Numbered from the stretch's first letter, positions 15,017 to 23,775 are shown. The stretch: 64,000 nt of DNA from Pseudomonas oryzihabitans (GCF_006384975.1 NZ_CP021645.1:896001-960000); one strand, 5' to 3'. Made by a program: numbers and translations. Notes: a model not told the origin generated them from the sequence alone.

Positions 15017-16015
15017 GTGCAGTTTGGCAATCAGCAGTGGCAGGACAATATCCTCGACTCTGCACACAAAGCCTTGGAAAGCCAGCACGAGCGGGAGCAA
15101 GCGCAGGCGCGCCAAGACGCTGAGCGTCTGAAAAATGACCCTGTAGCCCTGAAACAAGAACTGAATTCTCAGGCCACGGACCTGGCGCGGCAGGACTTGG
15201 AGCAGCAGGTGGCAAGCCAAGGGGATCAGCTGCGTGACAAGTTGTTAAATGATGCCGCTTTACGGGCCGAGGTTGGCGACCTCTTGGACTACCGGGAGCG
15301 ACTGGCAGGTGCAGCGGCCAGTGTCGCTGGAGGTACCCCGACCATCGGCGAAATGCTGGAACCGAGTGTCTGGGACGTGCTGAGTCCGGTGGCCAAGGCG
15401 GTCAAGCTGGGCATGATCGTGGCCGCCCTGAAGGTAGGCGCCGCTGAGTTCAAGATTGGCAGCCAAGTAGCGGGTGAGTTGGCTACTATCGAGCAACTGT
15501 CCGGCAAGCTGAATGATCTGAACGCCGGTAAGCTGCCGGGCGAAGCGGAACTTTCGAAGTATTATGACAAGACGCCGTTGGGGCAGGCGATCAGTGAAGC
15601 CAATAAAACGGGTTTTGGCGGTGCAAAAGCAACAAGTAAGGTAATTGCTCGGTATGGGCCTATGAATCAAGGCCCACTACCTAAGGGCATCGCGGACACC
15701 TTCCGCAGCGGTACGTATTCTGAGGTAGTCACTGAACAGCCAAGCACACTGTATCGAGTCTATGGTGGAGCGGCGCAGGAGTTGGGCGGCTATTGGACCG
15801 CGACAAAACCAGCGGGCCCAGTCCAGTCTATTATTGACCGTGCTTTGGACCCCCAATGGTGGAATACCGCTACAAAAGTCGTTAAAATTGAAGTTCCTGC
15901 AGGTGTCAAATATTTTGAAGGTGTGGCTGCTCCGCAACGTGGCTTGGTTGCTGGTGGTAGTCAAGTGCTATTTCCCAAAGATTTTAAAATTGATGCTTCG
16001 TGGATAAGTAAATGA
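15017..16015 (+). CDS. Orphan CdiA C-terminal cassette with putative ADP-ribosyltransferase-like toxin
   Basis: This 332-residue frame starts with GTG at 15017. Residues 1-200 (QFGNQQWQDN, then the shared pretoxin module to GFGGAKA) match the main cdiA. The variable tail has STLYRVYGGAAQELGGYWT, GPVQSIIDRALDPQWWN, VPAGVKYFEGVAAPQ and GGSQVLFP. An early Arg after a hydrophobic strand, an aromatic/Thr strand and a late Q-x-L/V strand are loosely like ADP-ribosyltransferase toxins, but the classical catalytic Glu is not evident, so the fold call is tentative. No secretion region is attached. The overlapping 79-residue gene is the presumed immunity partner. Confidence 0.6.
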   Translation: MQFGNQQWQDNILDSAHKALESQHEREQAQARQDAERLKNDPVALKQELNSQATDLARQDLEQQVASQGDQLRDKLLNDAALRAEVGDLLDYRERLAGAAASVAGGTPTIGEMLEPSVWDVLSPVAKAVKLGMIVAALKVGAAEFKIGSQVAGELATIEQLSGKLNDLNAGKLPGEAELSKYYDKTPLGQAISEANKTGFGGAKATSKVIARYGPMNQGPLPKGIADTFRSGTYSEVVTEQPSTLYRVYGGAAQELGGYWTATKPAGPVQSIIDRALDPQWWNTATKVVKIEVPAGVKYFEGVAAPQRGLVAGGSQVLFPKDFKIDASWISK

Positions 16016-16251
16016 ATAAGTGTAATTGGGAAGTCATAGATGAGTTTTTGTCGCCTCAGGAATACGAGAGGTTTGTCGCCTGGATTGCTGATCAAGTTGG
16101 CACTGGGATGGTAGAACAGGTTCCTGTTCAGGAAAGCTATGCAGGGCCAGGGTTTGAAGAAAAGTGGTTCAGATGTATAGTGGAAAGTGAAACATGGAGA
16201 TTGGTTGCTCCTCAAGTCCCTTTTCGCGGCTATTGGGTGCCAATAGAATAA
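16012..16251 (+). CDS. Putative immunity protein for the 15017-16015 toxin
   Basis: This 79-residue soluble protein overlaps the toxin stop by four bases (ATGA). Features are SPQEYERFVAWIADQVGTG, a central acidic segment and an aromatic C-terminus (TWRLVAPQVPFRGYW). I do not know a named family for it. Its size, coupling and lower GC fit a CdiI protein. Function is inferred only from position. Confidence 0.6.
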   Translation: MNKCNWEVIDEFLSPQEYERFVAWIADQVGTGMVEQVPVQESYAGPGFEEKWFRCIVESETWRLVAPQVPFRGYWVPIE

Positions 16252-16266
16252 AATAATTTCTAAGAA

Positions 16267-16392
16267 AAGATTAGAGTTATTGATCCATCCTCCGGGTTTA
16301 AGCCGGGCACTATTACTAGCGTTCAGCAATATTTTGATACTAGCGGGAACAGATTAAGGTATGAGGCTGATCGGTGGAGGCCTTGGGAATAA
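16267..16392 (+). pseudogene. C-terminal remnant of another CdiA toxin
   Basis: A 41-codon frame from about 16267, preceded by an in-frame stop, reads KIRVIDPSSGF, TITSVQQYFDTSG and RLRYEADRWRPWE before TAA. It looks like the last strands of a small CdiA-CT or colicin-like domain; the rest is lost. The following small gene starts five bases later, as an immunity gene would. The toxin family cannot be named from so little sequence. Confidence 0.45.
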
Positions 16393-16396
16393 GTCA

Positions 16397-16648
16397 ATGT
16401 TTTTTTACGTTCCTGACTTAATTGCAGAGCTGGTTCCTACTAAAAGAGCTGCTGGGTTTGAGATTGGCGATGACTTCGAGTCAATTCTAAAGCGAATAGG
16501 TTCCGTTGGATGGCATAATAAGGACTCTGAGCTAGATGAGAGAATCCACTCGAACACTGGTTGGATCGGTGTGAAATCGAGATCTGGCTTTCCCGGCGGC
16601 CCTTACAAATTGGTTCATTCACTTATATATCTAATAGCTCCAGGGTAA
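16397..16648 (+). CDS. Small protein after a toxin remnant, probable orphan immunity gene
   Basis: The frame is open from an ATG at 16361, but that start lies inside the toxin remnant. ATG 16397, just after its stop, gives an 83-residue protein beginning MFFYVPDLIAELVPTKRA with SNTGWIGVKSRSGF further on. No family is recognised. The C-terminus (SLIYLIAPG) ends abruptly and may be truncated. AT-rich composition and location argue for an immunity gene that outlived its toxin. Confidence 0.5.
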   Translation: MFFYVPDLIAELVPTKRAAGFEIGDDFESILKRIGSVGWHNKDSELDERIHSNTGWIGVKSRSGFPGGPYKLVHSLIYLIAPG

Positions 16649-16667
16649 AAATTGAGGTTGGTGAATA

Positions 16668-17309
16668 GTGAGAAAAAAATACAAGCTCAGTGGTTTAGTT
16701 GAAGATTCATGCTCTCCATTAAATGGTAATGTGCCTGTAATTAATGATGAGATGCTATCTCTAGCCGGGCGACTTGCTGACCAGTTACTCGAGATGCTAA
16801 CTATACGGAATGGGTTTTATACTTTAGAAAATGCTTTACATGTTTTTCCATCAAGCTCCACTGAGGAAGAAATAGGATTGCACGAGTGGAATGATCCTCA
16901 GCTGTGGCGCAATGGGTATGAGGATGCGGTGACGAATTGCTTGTTCTTTGCTGAAGATGTTTTTGGTGGTCAGTTTTGTGTTAAGGAAAACAATGTTTTA
17001 TATTTGACCCGGAAGCGGGTTCTTTAGATCACTTGGCTGATAGTATCGACGGCTGGGCTGAGGAGATTCTTTCTGACTATGATGTTTTGACGGGGGCGTC
17101 ACTTGCCCGTTTATGGCAAAAAAACATGGCAGGATTTTGACCGGGAAAAGGCTTATTCCTAACGTGACTTTTTTCTTGGGCGGCGAATATTCTTTGAGTA
17201 ATCTGCGTGCCGCTAGTGCTGTTGAAGGCATGAGGTTTAGATCTGATATTTTTTGGAAAGTCAGGGCATGCCTGATGGGGCGAAAGTCAAATTAAAATTT
17301 AATTATTAG
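16668..17309 (+). pseudogene. SMI1/KNR4 (SUKH)-like immunity gene broken by three frameshifts
   Basis: The reading begins at GTG 16668 (RKKYKLSGLVEDSC) and contains GFYTLENALHVFP and LFFAEDVFGGQFC, typical of a large SMI1/KNR4-like subfamily. Near 17005 the continuation (DPEAGSLDHLADSIDGWAEE) is in another frame. After about 17130, next to a run of seven A, it moves again (HGRILTGKRLIPNV, LGGEYSLSNLRAA). Near 17260, after a T run, it moves a third time (QGMPDGAKVKLKFN), ending at 17309. All parts are in family order, so this was one gene of about 213 codons. Two of the breaks lie by homopolymers, so sequencing error cannot be excluded. Confidence 0.72.
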
Positions 17310-17445
17310 TATTTTGCTGGTCTTTTTTTGAGAACTTGTGCTTGCTACGGCGTGGTATCAGTAGAAACCCCTGCAGTTGAAGTTCCGGAAAAAGGGGGCA
17401 GGTCACGAACGCCTTCTGTTTGTGAAAGTGTTTCGAGGGGAATTA

Positions 17446-18366
17446 ATGAGTCGGGCATCATTGGGAAATCAAGATTATTGGGAAAAACAATTTCTCTATA
17501 GGGCTGAGCGTGCTCGGCTTGAATGGGAGCGCATAGTGCAACCTAGTAAAAACCCTGACTATCGCCCTCAGTATGTTTGGGATACAGCAAGAGGAACTTG
17601 CTTTCGCCTTTTATTGACAAGCTATTCGCGCGGCGATTCTGTACTTGAGTTAAACAAGTACTTTATCAGCGTTCTTGATGCTTGGGAGCTGTCTGATAGG
17701 TTGGCACAAGAACTGAACACTCGATTAGCGCCGGGACAGGGCTGGGACCATCGGCATCTGTTAACTGCTCCTTTGGCAAGTGATGATCCCCGTAGCCACG
17801 ATGACCCGCGTGCTTGGATATTTAAATTAAGCAATCTTAATCACTACAACTGGTGCTTTTGGTTGGTAGGGCTAGCACTCGCTTTGGATATTCCAGAGGA
17901 GCAGTGGCAGCGGCTATTGCTTCTGGTCGGCGGCGAAGGTGATGACGAACTGCTAGACCGAGTCATCGCGAGCCGAGCGCCTTCACGTCGTATTGGTGAA
18001 ACGTTACTGCATCCTAAACCTTACGCGCGTCTACTCAAGGCGGTAAATGCTCCAAAGGAACAGCAGGCAGTATTGCTGCGCGACTTTGTTGATCATTGGT
18101 ATCCGGAGTTGAAGCGCAAGGGCAAAGACGAATTGTGGTGGTACATATATGGCGATCCTGAAAAGCATCCTCTAGAAAAAGGTAGTTATTTTGGCCGTTG
18201 GTGTGTCGAGGCAGTAGCTGCGGTAAAGGCATTTGGAATGGATGATAGTTTGTGCTTAGGGCATGAATATTATCCGGGTGATTTGTTAAGGCCAGATGGA
18301 CCTACCACTCATCCGCTTAGAGTAGAGCCAAAGAAGGGCTTACTGGCCAGGTTATTTTTGAAATAG
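17446..18366 (+). CDS. PoNi-like immunity protein (DUF1910/DUF1911)
   Basis: This 306-residue soluble protein starts at ATG 17446, which is preceded by GAGGGG; an upstream in-frame ATG at 17377 lacks such a site. It shows the pattern of the immunity proteins of PoNe-type DNase toxins: DYRPQYVWDTARGTCFRLLLTSYSRG near residues 40-65, YNWCFWLVGLALALDIP in the middle, and YFGRWCVEAVAAVKAFGMDD followed by EYYPGDLLRPDG at the end. No PoNe-like toxin is next to it, so it is an orphan immunity gene retained in the cassette store. The family call is from remembered motifs. Confidence 0.72.
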   Translation: MSRASLGNQDYWEKQFLYRAERARLEWERIVQPSKNPDYRPQYVWDTARGTCFRLLLTSYSRGDSVLELNKYFISVLDAWELSDRLAQELNTRLAPGQGWDHRHLLTAPLASDDPRSHDDPRAWIFKLSNLNHYNWCFWLVGLALALDIPEEQWQRLLLLVGGEGDDELLDRVIASRAPSRRIGETLLHPKPYARLLKAVNAPKEQQAVLLRDFVDHWYPELKRKGKDELWWYIYGDPEKHPLEKGSYFGRWCVEAVAAVKAFGMDDSLCLGHEYYPGDLLRPDGPTTHPLRVEPKKGLLARLFLK

Positions 18367-18476
18367 GTATGTATAGACTTGCTGCGTTGCTCCGATGTGA
18401 ATTGGTGACACTGTAACGCGCCGGTCAGCGCTTCATCGATGGCCTGACCAGCGACGAGGCCCAGTTCAAGTACCTG

Positions 18477-21400
18477 ATGGACAATGCTCTGCGTAGCAAG
18501 CAGGCATTGAACCTTAGCGTGGGCGTGAGTCTGACCGCCGAACAGGTAGTGGCCCTGACCCACGACATCGTCTGGATGGAAGACCAGGTGATCAACGGCG
18601 AGCACGTGCTGGTGCCGGTGCTCTACCTGGCCAACGCCAACAATCGCCTGGCGCCCAACGGCGCCCTGATCCAGGGTAGCGACGTCACCCTGATCGCCGG
18701 CAACGACTTGAGCAACTCCGGTACCCTCAAGGCTACCAACAACCTCACAGCCACCGCCAACAACGACCTGGTCAACAGCGGCCTGATCCAGTCCGGTGAT
18801 CGCTTAAGCCTGACCAGCACCCTGGGGGACATCACCAACCGCGCCGGTGGGATCATCAGCGGACGCGACGTCAGCTTGACCGCCAGCCGTGGCGACATCC
18901 TCAACGAACGCACTGTCACCACCCACACGGCAAGCTATGCGGGCCAGAGCCTGCGAGAAGACTACGCCGACAGCGCCGCCCGTATCGAAGCCGGCAACAA
19001 CCTAAGCCTGATCGCCGGTCGCGATATCAACAACATCGGCAGCGTGCTGAGCGCGGGTGGCAACGCCACCCTCATCGCCGGTCGCGACGTCAATCTGATC
19101 AGCGCCCAGACCCAGACCGGGCGTAGAAGCGGCGCCAACAACACTAGCTCCAGTATCACCCAACTGACCGGCAGCCTTACGGCAGGCCGTGACCTGGGCA
19201 TTGGTGCCGGACGTAATCTCACCGCCGTTGCTACCACCCTCAGCGCAGGTCGCAACGCCAGTCTGGCTGCCCAGGAGAACCTGACCCTGGCCGCGGCGGC
19301 TGACGAAACCCACAGCTACAGCAAGAGCAAGAAGGTCACTCGCCAGGAAGACCACGTCAGCCAGCAGATCACCACCCTGACCGCAGGAGGCAACGTCAGC
19401 CTGATGGCGAACCAGGGCGACCTGACCCTGGTAGCCAGCAAGGTTGCGGCGGGTGGCGAGGCCTACCTCTACGCCGGCAAGGACCTCAACGTCCTGGCCG
19501 CCCAGGACAGCGACTATTCGCTGTACGACATGAAGAAGAAGGGCAGCTTCGGCGCGAAGAAGACCAAGCGCGACGAAGTGACCGACGTGCGCAACCTCGG
19601 CAGCGAGATCAAGGCCGGTGGTGACATCACCCTGCAGAGCGAAGGCAGCCAGACCTACCAGGCGGCCAAGCTCCAGAGCGGCAAGGACTTGACCCTCAAC
19701 AGCGGCGGTGACATCACCTTCGAAGCGGTGAAAGACCTTCACCAGGAAAGCCACGAGAAGAGCAGCAACAGCCTGGCCTGGACCAGCATGAAGGGCAAGG
19801 GCAGCACCGACGAGACGCTTAGGCAGAGCGAGTTGATGGCCCAGGGGCAGTTGGCGATCCAGGCGGCGAACAAGATTCATATCGACGTCAAGGACATCAA
19901 CGCCCAAACCGTCAGCCAGACGGTAGACGCCATGGTAAAAGCCGACCCCAACCTGGCCTGGATCAAACAGGCCGAGGCCCAGGGCAATGTCAATTGGCGA
20001 CAAGTGAAGGAGCTTCATGACTCCTTCAAGTACAGCCATTCGGGATTGGGCCAGGGCGCCATGCTGGCGGTGATCATCGTCGTTACCGTGCTAACGGCCG
20101 GGGCGGCTTCAGGTCTAGCAGCGACCGCCGGTACAGCAGCTAGCAGCGCCGCCACAGCAGCAGGGGTTACCTCCGCCTCTACGGCTGCCGCCATAGGCTC
20201 GGCTGCCTCCGCCGCCACTACTGCGACACTCTCCTCCATAGCCTCGCAGGCGGTGGTCAGCACCATCAATAACAGAGGCAACCTAGGCGCCGTCTTCAAG
20301 GAAACATTTAGCAGTGACAGCATAAAAGGCTATGCCACGTCGGCGCTCACTGCTGGCTTCACGGCAGGGGTCATCGATACCAATCTGGGAGGCAAAACCG
20401 GAACCAACAGCTTGACCAAGGGCTTTGATCTTTCCAAGGCCAGCGATATAGGCGGATTTGCCCTGCATGCCGGCGCTCAGGGTGTCGCCTCGGCTGCCAT
20501 CAAAACGGCTATTCAGGGCGGCAGCCTCGGTGACAATCTCGTCTCCAGCCTGACCTCCCAAGCCAATGCCGTGGTAGCGGCAGTCGCCTTCAATGCCGTG
20601 GGTAGTTTTGCCGAGTCCCACTGGAAGGAGGCCAAGGATGCCGGGGATGTTGCCGGCATGGACTATTGGAAGGAGGGTGGCCTAGGGCGAACGGCCCTGC
20701 ATGCTGCCGTGGGCGGCCTGGTCTCCAGCGCCAGCGGTGGCAACTTCGCAACGGGAGCGATTGCGGCCGGCACTAGCCAAGCGTTCGCAGGTGTCCTGAA
20801 CAGCACCTTCGCCGAGCATCCCGAGCTCAGGCAGGCCGCCGCGCAAGTGGTCGGCCTGACGGCGGCAGGGTTAGCTGGGGAAGATGTAAACAAGGCCGCC
20901 TGGGTTTCGCAGATGGCGGACCAGTACAACCGGCAACTGCACCAGAAAGAAGCCTTGGCATTGGACAAGCTTAGGCAGGAGCCGGGTGCGAACAAGGAGC
21001 GCTTGGACGCTGCTGCCTGTGCTTTGACCCACTGCAGTGCCTCGGTTCCGGAAAGCGATCCCAATTACTCGAAGTTACTGACCCTCGAGCAAAACGGGAG
21101 AGGCTACACGGCTGAGATCACTCAGCTCAAGGGAACAGGCGCGTTCGACGAGTACACGGCCTGGGACTCGGCCAACGACTTTCGCTTGAAGCACGATGAA
21201 TTCTTCCAGCGCAGCGGCGCGGCTGGTCAAGCGGTTGCCAATGCGCTCGGGGCAGGGTTCTCCTATGCGGGTGCCCTCGCCATGGCTCCTGGCTGTGTCA
21301 CCGTCGTAGGCTGCATGCCTTCGCTGGGGCTTGGCGCTGTAGGTTCGATGCAGGTTGGGGCAGGGTATGAGGCCAGTGGACGGGCCATGGCCGACTACGT

Positions 21401-21947
21401 GCCGCGGCAAGGTCAAGCTGTCCTGGCCTCCTTCAATCCGAGCACGTACCCCGGCGAGGCCACGCCTATACTTGATGACTTGCCGCATGTGGTTATGGCA
21501 GGGGCTGAGGTCGCTTTACCTTTGGGGGCTGGGCGGCTGGTTAGGGCGGGTGAAACAGTAACGGTAGCTGGTGCAAAAGCAACTGCTACAGCGGGAGACA
21601 CTGTAGCTACCGAAGCCACAAGTGCAAATGCCCAAGCTGCATTAAGAGCGAAGCTATCAGGACTACAAAAAGCTCAAGAGACGGCAGAGGTCACTAGAAC
21701 ACTGCCTGATGGTCGAATTCGTTACTACACACAAGAGGTTCCAGCTAGAACGGAAGGTCCTACTCGGGGAGCCTCTTTCGTTACAGAGTTTGATCCTAAA
21801 GCGGGTACTACGAGGCAGTGGATGGAAAGCTATGATCAATCAGGAGAAGTAATCCGTGTCCATCCGAAAAGTATTAATGGACAGCCGGTTGATGCTCAGC
21901 ACTATCCTCCGACTGGAACAGAACTGAAGAGTTGGGGGCGGCAATGA
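18477..21947 (+). CDS. Alternative CdiA C-terminal half (orphan), with a distinct pretoxin and toxin
   Basis: CdiA-like coding begins without its own start at about 18417-18423, just after a stop codon; ATG 18477 is the first internal start. The first 520 residues copy the main CdiA from QRFIDGL through the FHA-2 repeats. The sequence then diverges into an Ala-rich hydrophobic region and a different pretoxin segment (CALTHCSASVPESDPNYSKL; GRGYTAEITQL). The last about 90 residues (PDGRIRYYTQEVPA, GASFVTEFDPKAGT, RVHPKSINGQPVDAQHYPPT) form a small toxin domain recurring at the ends of CdiA proteins; its His/Lys/Arg content would suit an RNase, which is speculation. It lacks any secretion signal, so it is probably silent. 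Confidence 0.78.
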   Translation: MDNALRSKQALNLSVGVSLTAEQVVALTHDIVWMEDQVINGEHVLVPVLYLANANNRLAPNGALIQGSDVTLIAGNDLSNSGTLKATNNLTATANNDLVNSGLIQSGDRLSLTSTLGDITNRAGGIISGRDVSLTASRGDILNERTVTTHTASYAGQSLREDYADSAARIEAGNNLSLIAGRDINNIGSVLSAGGNATLIAGRDVNLISAQTQTGRRSGANNTSSSITQLTGSLTAGRDLGIGAGRNLTAVATTLSAGRNASLAAQENLTLAAAADETHSYSKSKKVTRQEDHVSQQITTLTAGGNVSLMANQGDLTLVASKVAAGGEAYLYAGKDLNVLAAQDSDYSLYDMKKKGSFGAKKTKRDEVTDVRNLGSEIKAGGDITLQSEGSQTYQAAKLQSGKDLTLNSGGDITFEAVKDLHQESHEKSSNSLAWTSMKGKGSTDETLRQSELMAQGQLAIQAANKIHIDVKDINAQTVSQTVDAMVKADPNLAWIKQAEAQGNVNWRQVKELHDSFKYSHSGLGQGAMLAVIIVVTVLTAGAASGLAATAGTAASSAATAAGVTSASTAAAIGSAASAATTATLSSIASQAVVSTINNRGNLGAVFKETFSSDSIKGYATSALTAGFTAGVIDTNLGGKTGTNSLTKGFDLSKASDIGGFALHAGAQGVASAAIKTAIQGGSLGDNLVSSLTSQANAVVAAVAFNAVGSFAESHWKEAKDAGDVAGMDYWKEGGLGRTALHAAVGGLVSSASGGNFATGAIAAGTSQAFAGVLNSTFAEHPELRQAAAQVVGLTAAGLAGEDVNKAAWVSQMADQYNRQLHQKEALALDKLRQEPGANKERLDAAACALTHCSASVPESDPNYSKLLTLEQNGRGYTAEITQLKGTGAFDEYTAWDSANDFRLKHDEFFQRSGAAGQAVANALGAGFSYAGALAMAPGCVTVVGCMPSLGLGAVGSMQVGAGYEASGRAMADYVPRQGQAVLASFNPSTYPGEATPILDDLPHVVMAGAEVALPLGAGRLVRAGETVTVAGAKATATAGDTVATEATSANAQAALRAKLSGLQKAQETAEVTRTLPDGRIRYYTQEVPARTEGPTRGASFVTEFDPKAGTTRQWMESYDQSGEVIRVHPKSINGQPVDAQHYPPTGTELKSWGRQ

Positions 21948-22174
21948 GCATGGAGGACGTAGTGGCTGACCGACTTGAAAAAGTAAGTGCGGATGGTTTT
22001 GATATTTTTAAAATCTCACAAGAGGCGCTTAATATTTATCAAGATCCACATTTTTCACTTACGAAAAAGCTTGATCTTGCGTTGTTATCCTTAGTGGCAA
22101 TGGTCGAAGGACCAGAGTTTGAGATGACAGAAAAAGAGTTTCGTGATTTTTTATTTGATATTCGACGGGTGTAG
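21944..22174 (+). CDS. Putative immunity protein of the alternative CdiA half
   Basis: ATG 21944 overlaps the preceding stop (ATGA) and follows GGGGGCGG, so it is preferred over a TTG at 21932. The 76-residue acidic, probably all-helical protein (DRLEKVSADGFDIFKIS, LDLALLSLVAMVEGPEF, EKEFRDFLFDIRRV) belongs to no family I can name. Coupling to the toxin frame and its small size support an immunity role. Confidence 0.62.
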   Translation: MSMEDVVADRLEKVSADGFDIFKISQEALNIYQDPHFSLTKKLDLALLSLVAMVEGPEFEMTEKEFRDFLFDIRRV

Positions 22175-22263
22175 TATCTTAAAATAGCTATATTGATCAG
22201 GCACTATCGACACCTGCCTGGCGTCCGGGACTGGTCGTTCAAAAACGTGCCGCGACGAATGGG

Positions 22264-22371
22264 AACTACGCACTCGGAAGTTCGAAGTTTTCTGTCGAAG
22301 TGGCGGCCGCGTTGGGTCGAAGAGTTACAAGAGGTAAGCCAGGGCGCCCCAAGAGCGCACCCGATCTCTAG
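22264..22371 (+). pseudogene. C-terminal remnant of a REP-associated tyrosine transposase (RAYT)
   Basis: One frame reads NYALGSSKFSVEVAAALGRR followed by VTRGKPGRPKSAPDL and a stop. This is the usual end of RAYT/IS200-like Y1 transposases (an ALG-RR-V, R/G-KPGRP tail). The catalytic HUH and Tyr parts are missing. Just after it, the phrase gtggtctgtcccctatt is the sort of tail often seen next to these genes. It marks the right boundary of the CDI island. The remaining non-coding part of 22175-22526 shows nothing else recognisable. Confidence 0.6.
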
Positions 22372-22526
22372 TAGTAAAACGTGGTCTGTCCCCTATTAAT
22401 CGCCTTCGAAAAACGGCAGCTTCTGTGCTGCCTACCGCCCGAAACGCCATAACCCGGGTGCCTCGGCGGTCGATACTGGCCTCGTCCGCGGCACGCCTGC
22501 CGCACCTCTGATCGCGAGGAACCGCC

Positions 22527-23240
22527 ATGCCCCTGCTGCACTACTGCCAGCCGTCCAGTGACCGCCAACTACCCCGGGCCCTCTATGCCCTGCATGATGA
22601 TCCCTTGGCCGCCGGGCGCGAGTTGCATCTGCACGATGCAAGGCTGGGCTATGTCATGGGCAGTGCCGTCAGCCATTCTGCCGACTGCCAGCTGGACGAC
22701 TATCCTTGGGTGGAAGTGAGCATCATCGAAGCCGGCGAATTGCAGCTCGAATGGACCGGTGGTGCCTTGCAGCTCAAGGCCGGCGATGCCTTCGTCCTGC
22801 CGCGCGGGGTGCAGTGCCGCTGGCGGCACCAAGGCGAGCTGCGTCGCCTGTTCATGGCTTTTCCCGGTCGCGCCAGCGACGGCCCCATGCCCTCGGCACC
22901 GCTGCTGCTCGATCCTGAGGCCCCGCGTGAGCCTTCACCGCCGCCGGCGGCCAGCGTGCTGCTGAGCCCCGAGCCCAGCGCCACGGGTTGCGATCTGTTC
23001 GAAAGCGGCGGCGGTGCCCTGCGGGTGGGGATGTGGGAATGCACAGGTTACGCGCGCAAGGCCGTGAGCAATCCCCACTGCGAATTGATGCTGCTCTATG
23101 CGGGGGCGGTGACTCTGGCGGTCGCGGGTGAAGCGCCCTGTCACGTCAGGGCGGGCGAGGCGGTGCTGGTGCCGGCGGAAACCCCGATGGCCTGGGACAG
23201 CCGCGAGACGGTGCGCAAGCTCTACTGCATTCTGCGCTGA
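22527..23240 (+). CDS. Bicupin protein (two EutQ/Cupin_3-like domains)
   Basis: The 237-residue protein has two cupin barrels. In the first, residues 60-110 read VEVSIIEAGELQLEW, LKAGDAFVLPRGV; in the second, residues 150-237 read GMWECTGYARKAV, ELMLLYAGAVTLAV, VRAGEAVLVPAETPMAWDS. The second has the Cupin_3 ending in which VRKLY closes the domain. Metal-binding His residues are sparse, so a binding rather than enzymatic role is possible. It stands alone on the plus strand, opposite the gab-associated genes. Start at ATG 22527 has GCGAGGA upstream. No substrate can be named. Confidence 0.78.
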   Translation: MPLLHYCQPSSDRQLPRALYALHDDPLAAGRELHLHDARLGYVMGSAVSHSADCQLDDYPWVEVSIIEAGELQLEWTGGALQLKAGDAFVLPRGVQCRWRHQGELRRLFMAFPGRASDGPMPSAPLLLDPEAPREPSPPPAASVLLSPEPSATGCDLFESGGGALRVGMWECTGYARKAVSNPHCELMLLYAGAVTLAVAGEAPCHVRAGEAVLVPAETPMAWDSRETVRKLYCILR

Positions 23241-23283
23241 AGGGGCTGGCCGCTGCGCCAGCCGAGCGTTGGCGAAGCTTCGC

Positions 23284-23775
23284 TCAACCCGCCTTGATCA
23301 GACTACGCAGCGGCAGGGCGTTCTTGACCACCGGTGACTTGATGACGATGTAGCTGAAGTACTTCTCGATGCCCACGTTACGGTCGAGGATGGATTCCAT
23401 CAGTTCCTGGTAGTGGCCGATGCTGCTGCACATGAAGCGCAGCAGGTAGTCGTAGCCGCCGCTGATCAGGTGACACTCGAGGATCTCGTCGACGCCCCGG
23501 ATGAAGGATTCGAATTTCACGAAGTCGGCGCGCTTGTGGTCGGAGAGGGTGACTTCGGTGAACACCGTTACCGAGTTGGCGATCTTGGCGAGGTTGACGT
23601 GGGCCTCGTAGCCGCTGATGTAGCCGGCCGCCTCCAGGCGCTTGACCCGCTGCAGGCAGGGGCTGGGGGAGAGGCCCACGGCTTCGGCGAGGCTGACGTT
23701 GGTCATCCGGCCGTCCTTCTGCAATTGCACCAGGATATTGATATCGATGCGGTCCAGTTTCGTTGCGGCGTCCAT
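23284..23775 (-). CDS. Lrp/AsnC family transcriptional regulator
   Basis: This 163-residue protein has an N-terminal winged helix (LDRIDINILVQLQKDGRMTN, VSLAEAVGLSPSPCLQRVKR) and a C-terminal RAM/ligand domain (VTVFTEVTLSDHKRADFVKF, GGYDYLLRFMCSSIGHYQEL). ATG 23775 is chosen because GAGGA lies about seven bases upstream; ATG 23781 is too close to it. Lrp regulators sense amino acids and often control adjacent catabolic genes. Here the neighbours on the same strand are the HAD-like gene and gabT, so regulation of GABA or related amino-acid use is the likely role. Confidence 0.88.
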   Translation of the reverse strand: MDAATKLDRIDINILVQLQKDGRMTNVSLAEAVGLSPSPCLQRVKRLEAAGYISGYEAHVNLAKIANSVTVFTEVTLSDHKRADFVKFESFIRGVDEILECHLISGGYDYLLRFMCSSIGHYQELMESILDRNVGIEKYFSYIVIKSPVVKNALPLRSLIKAG

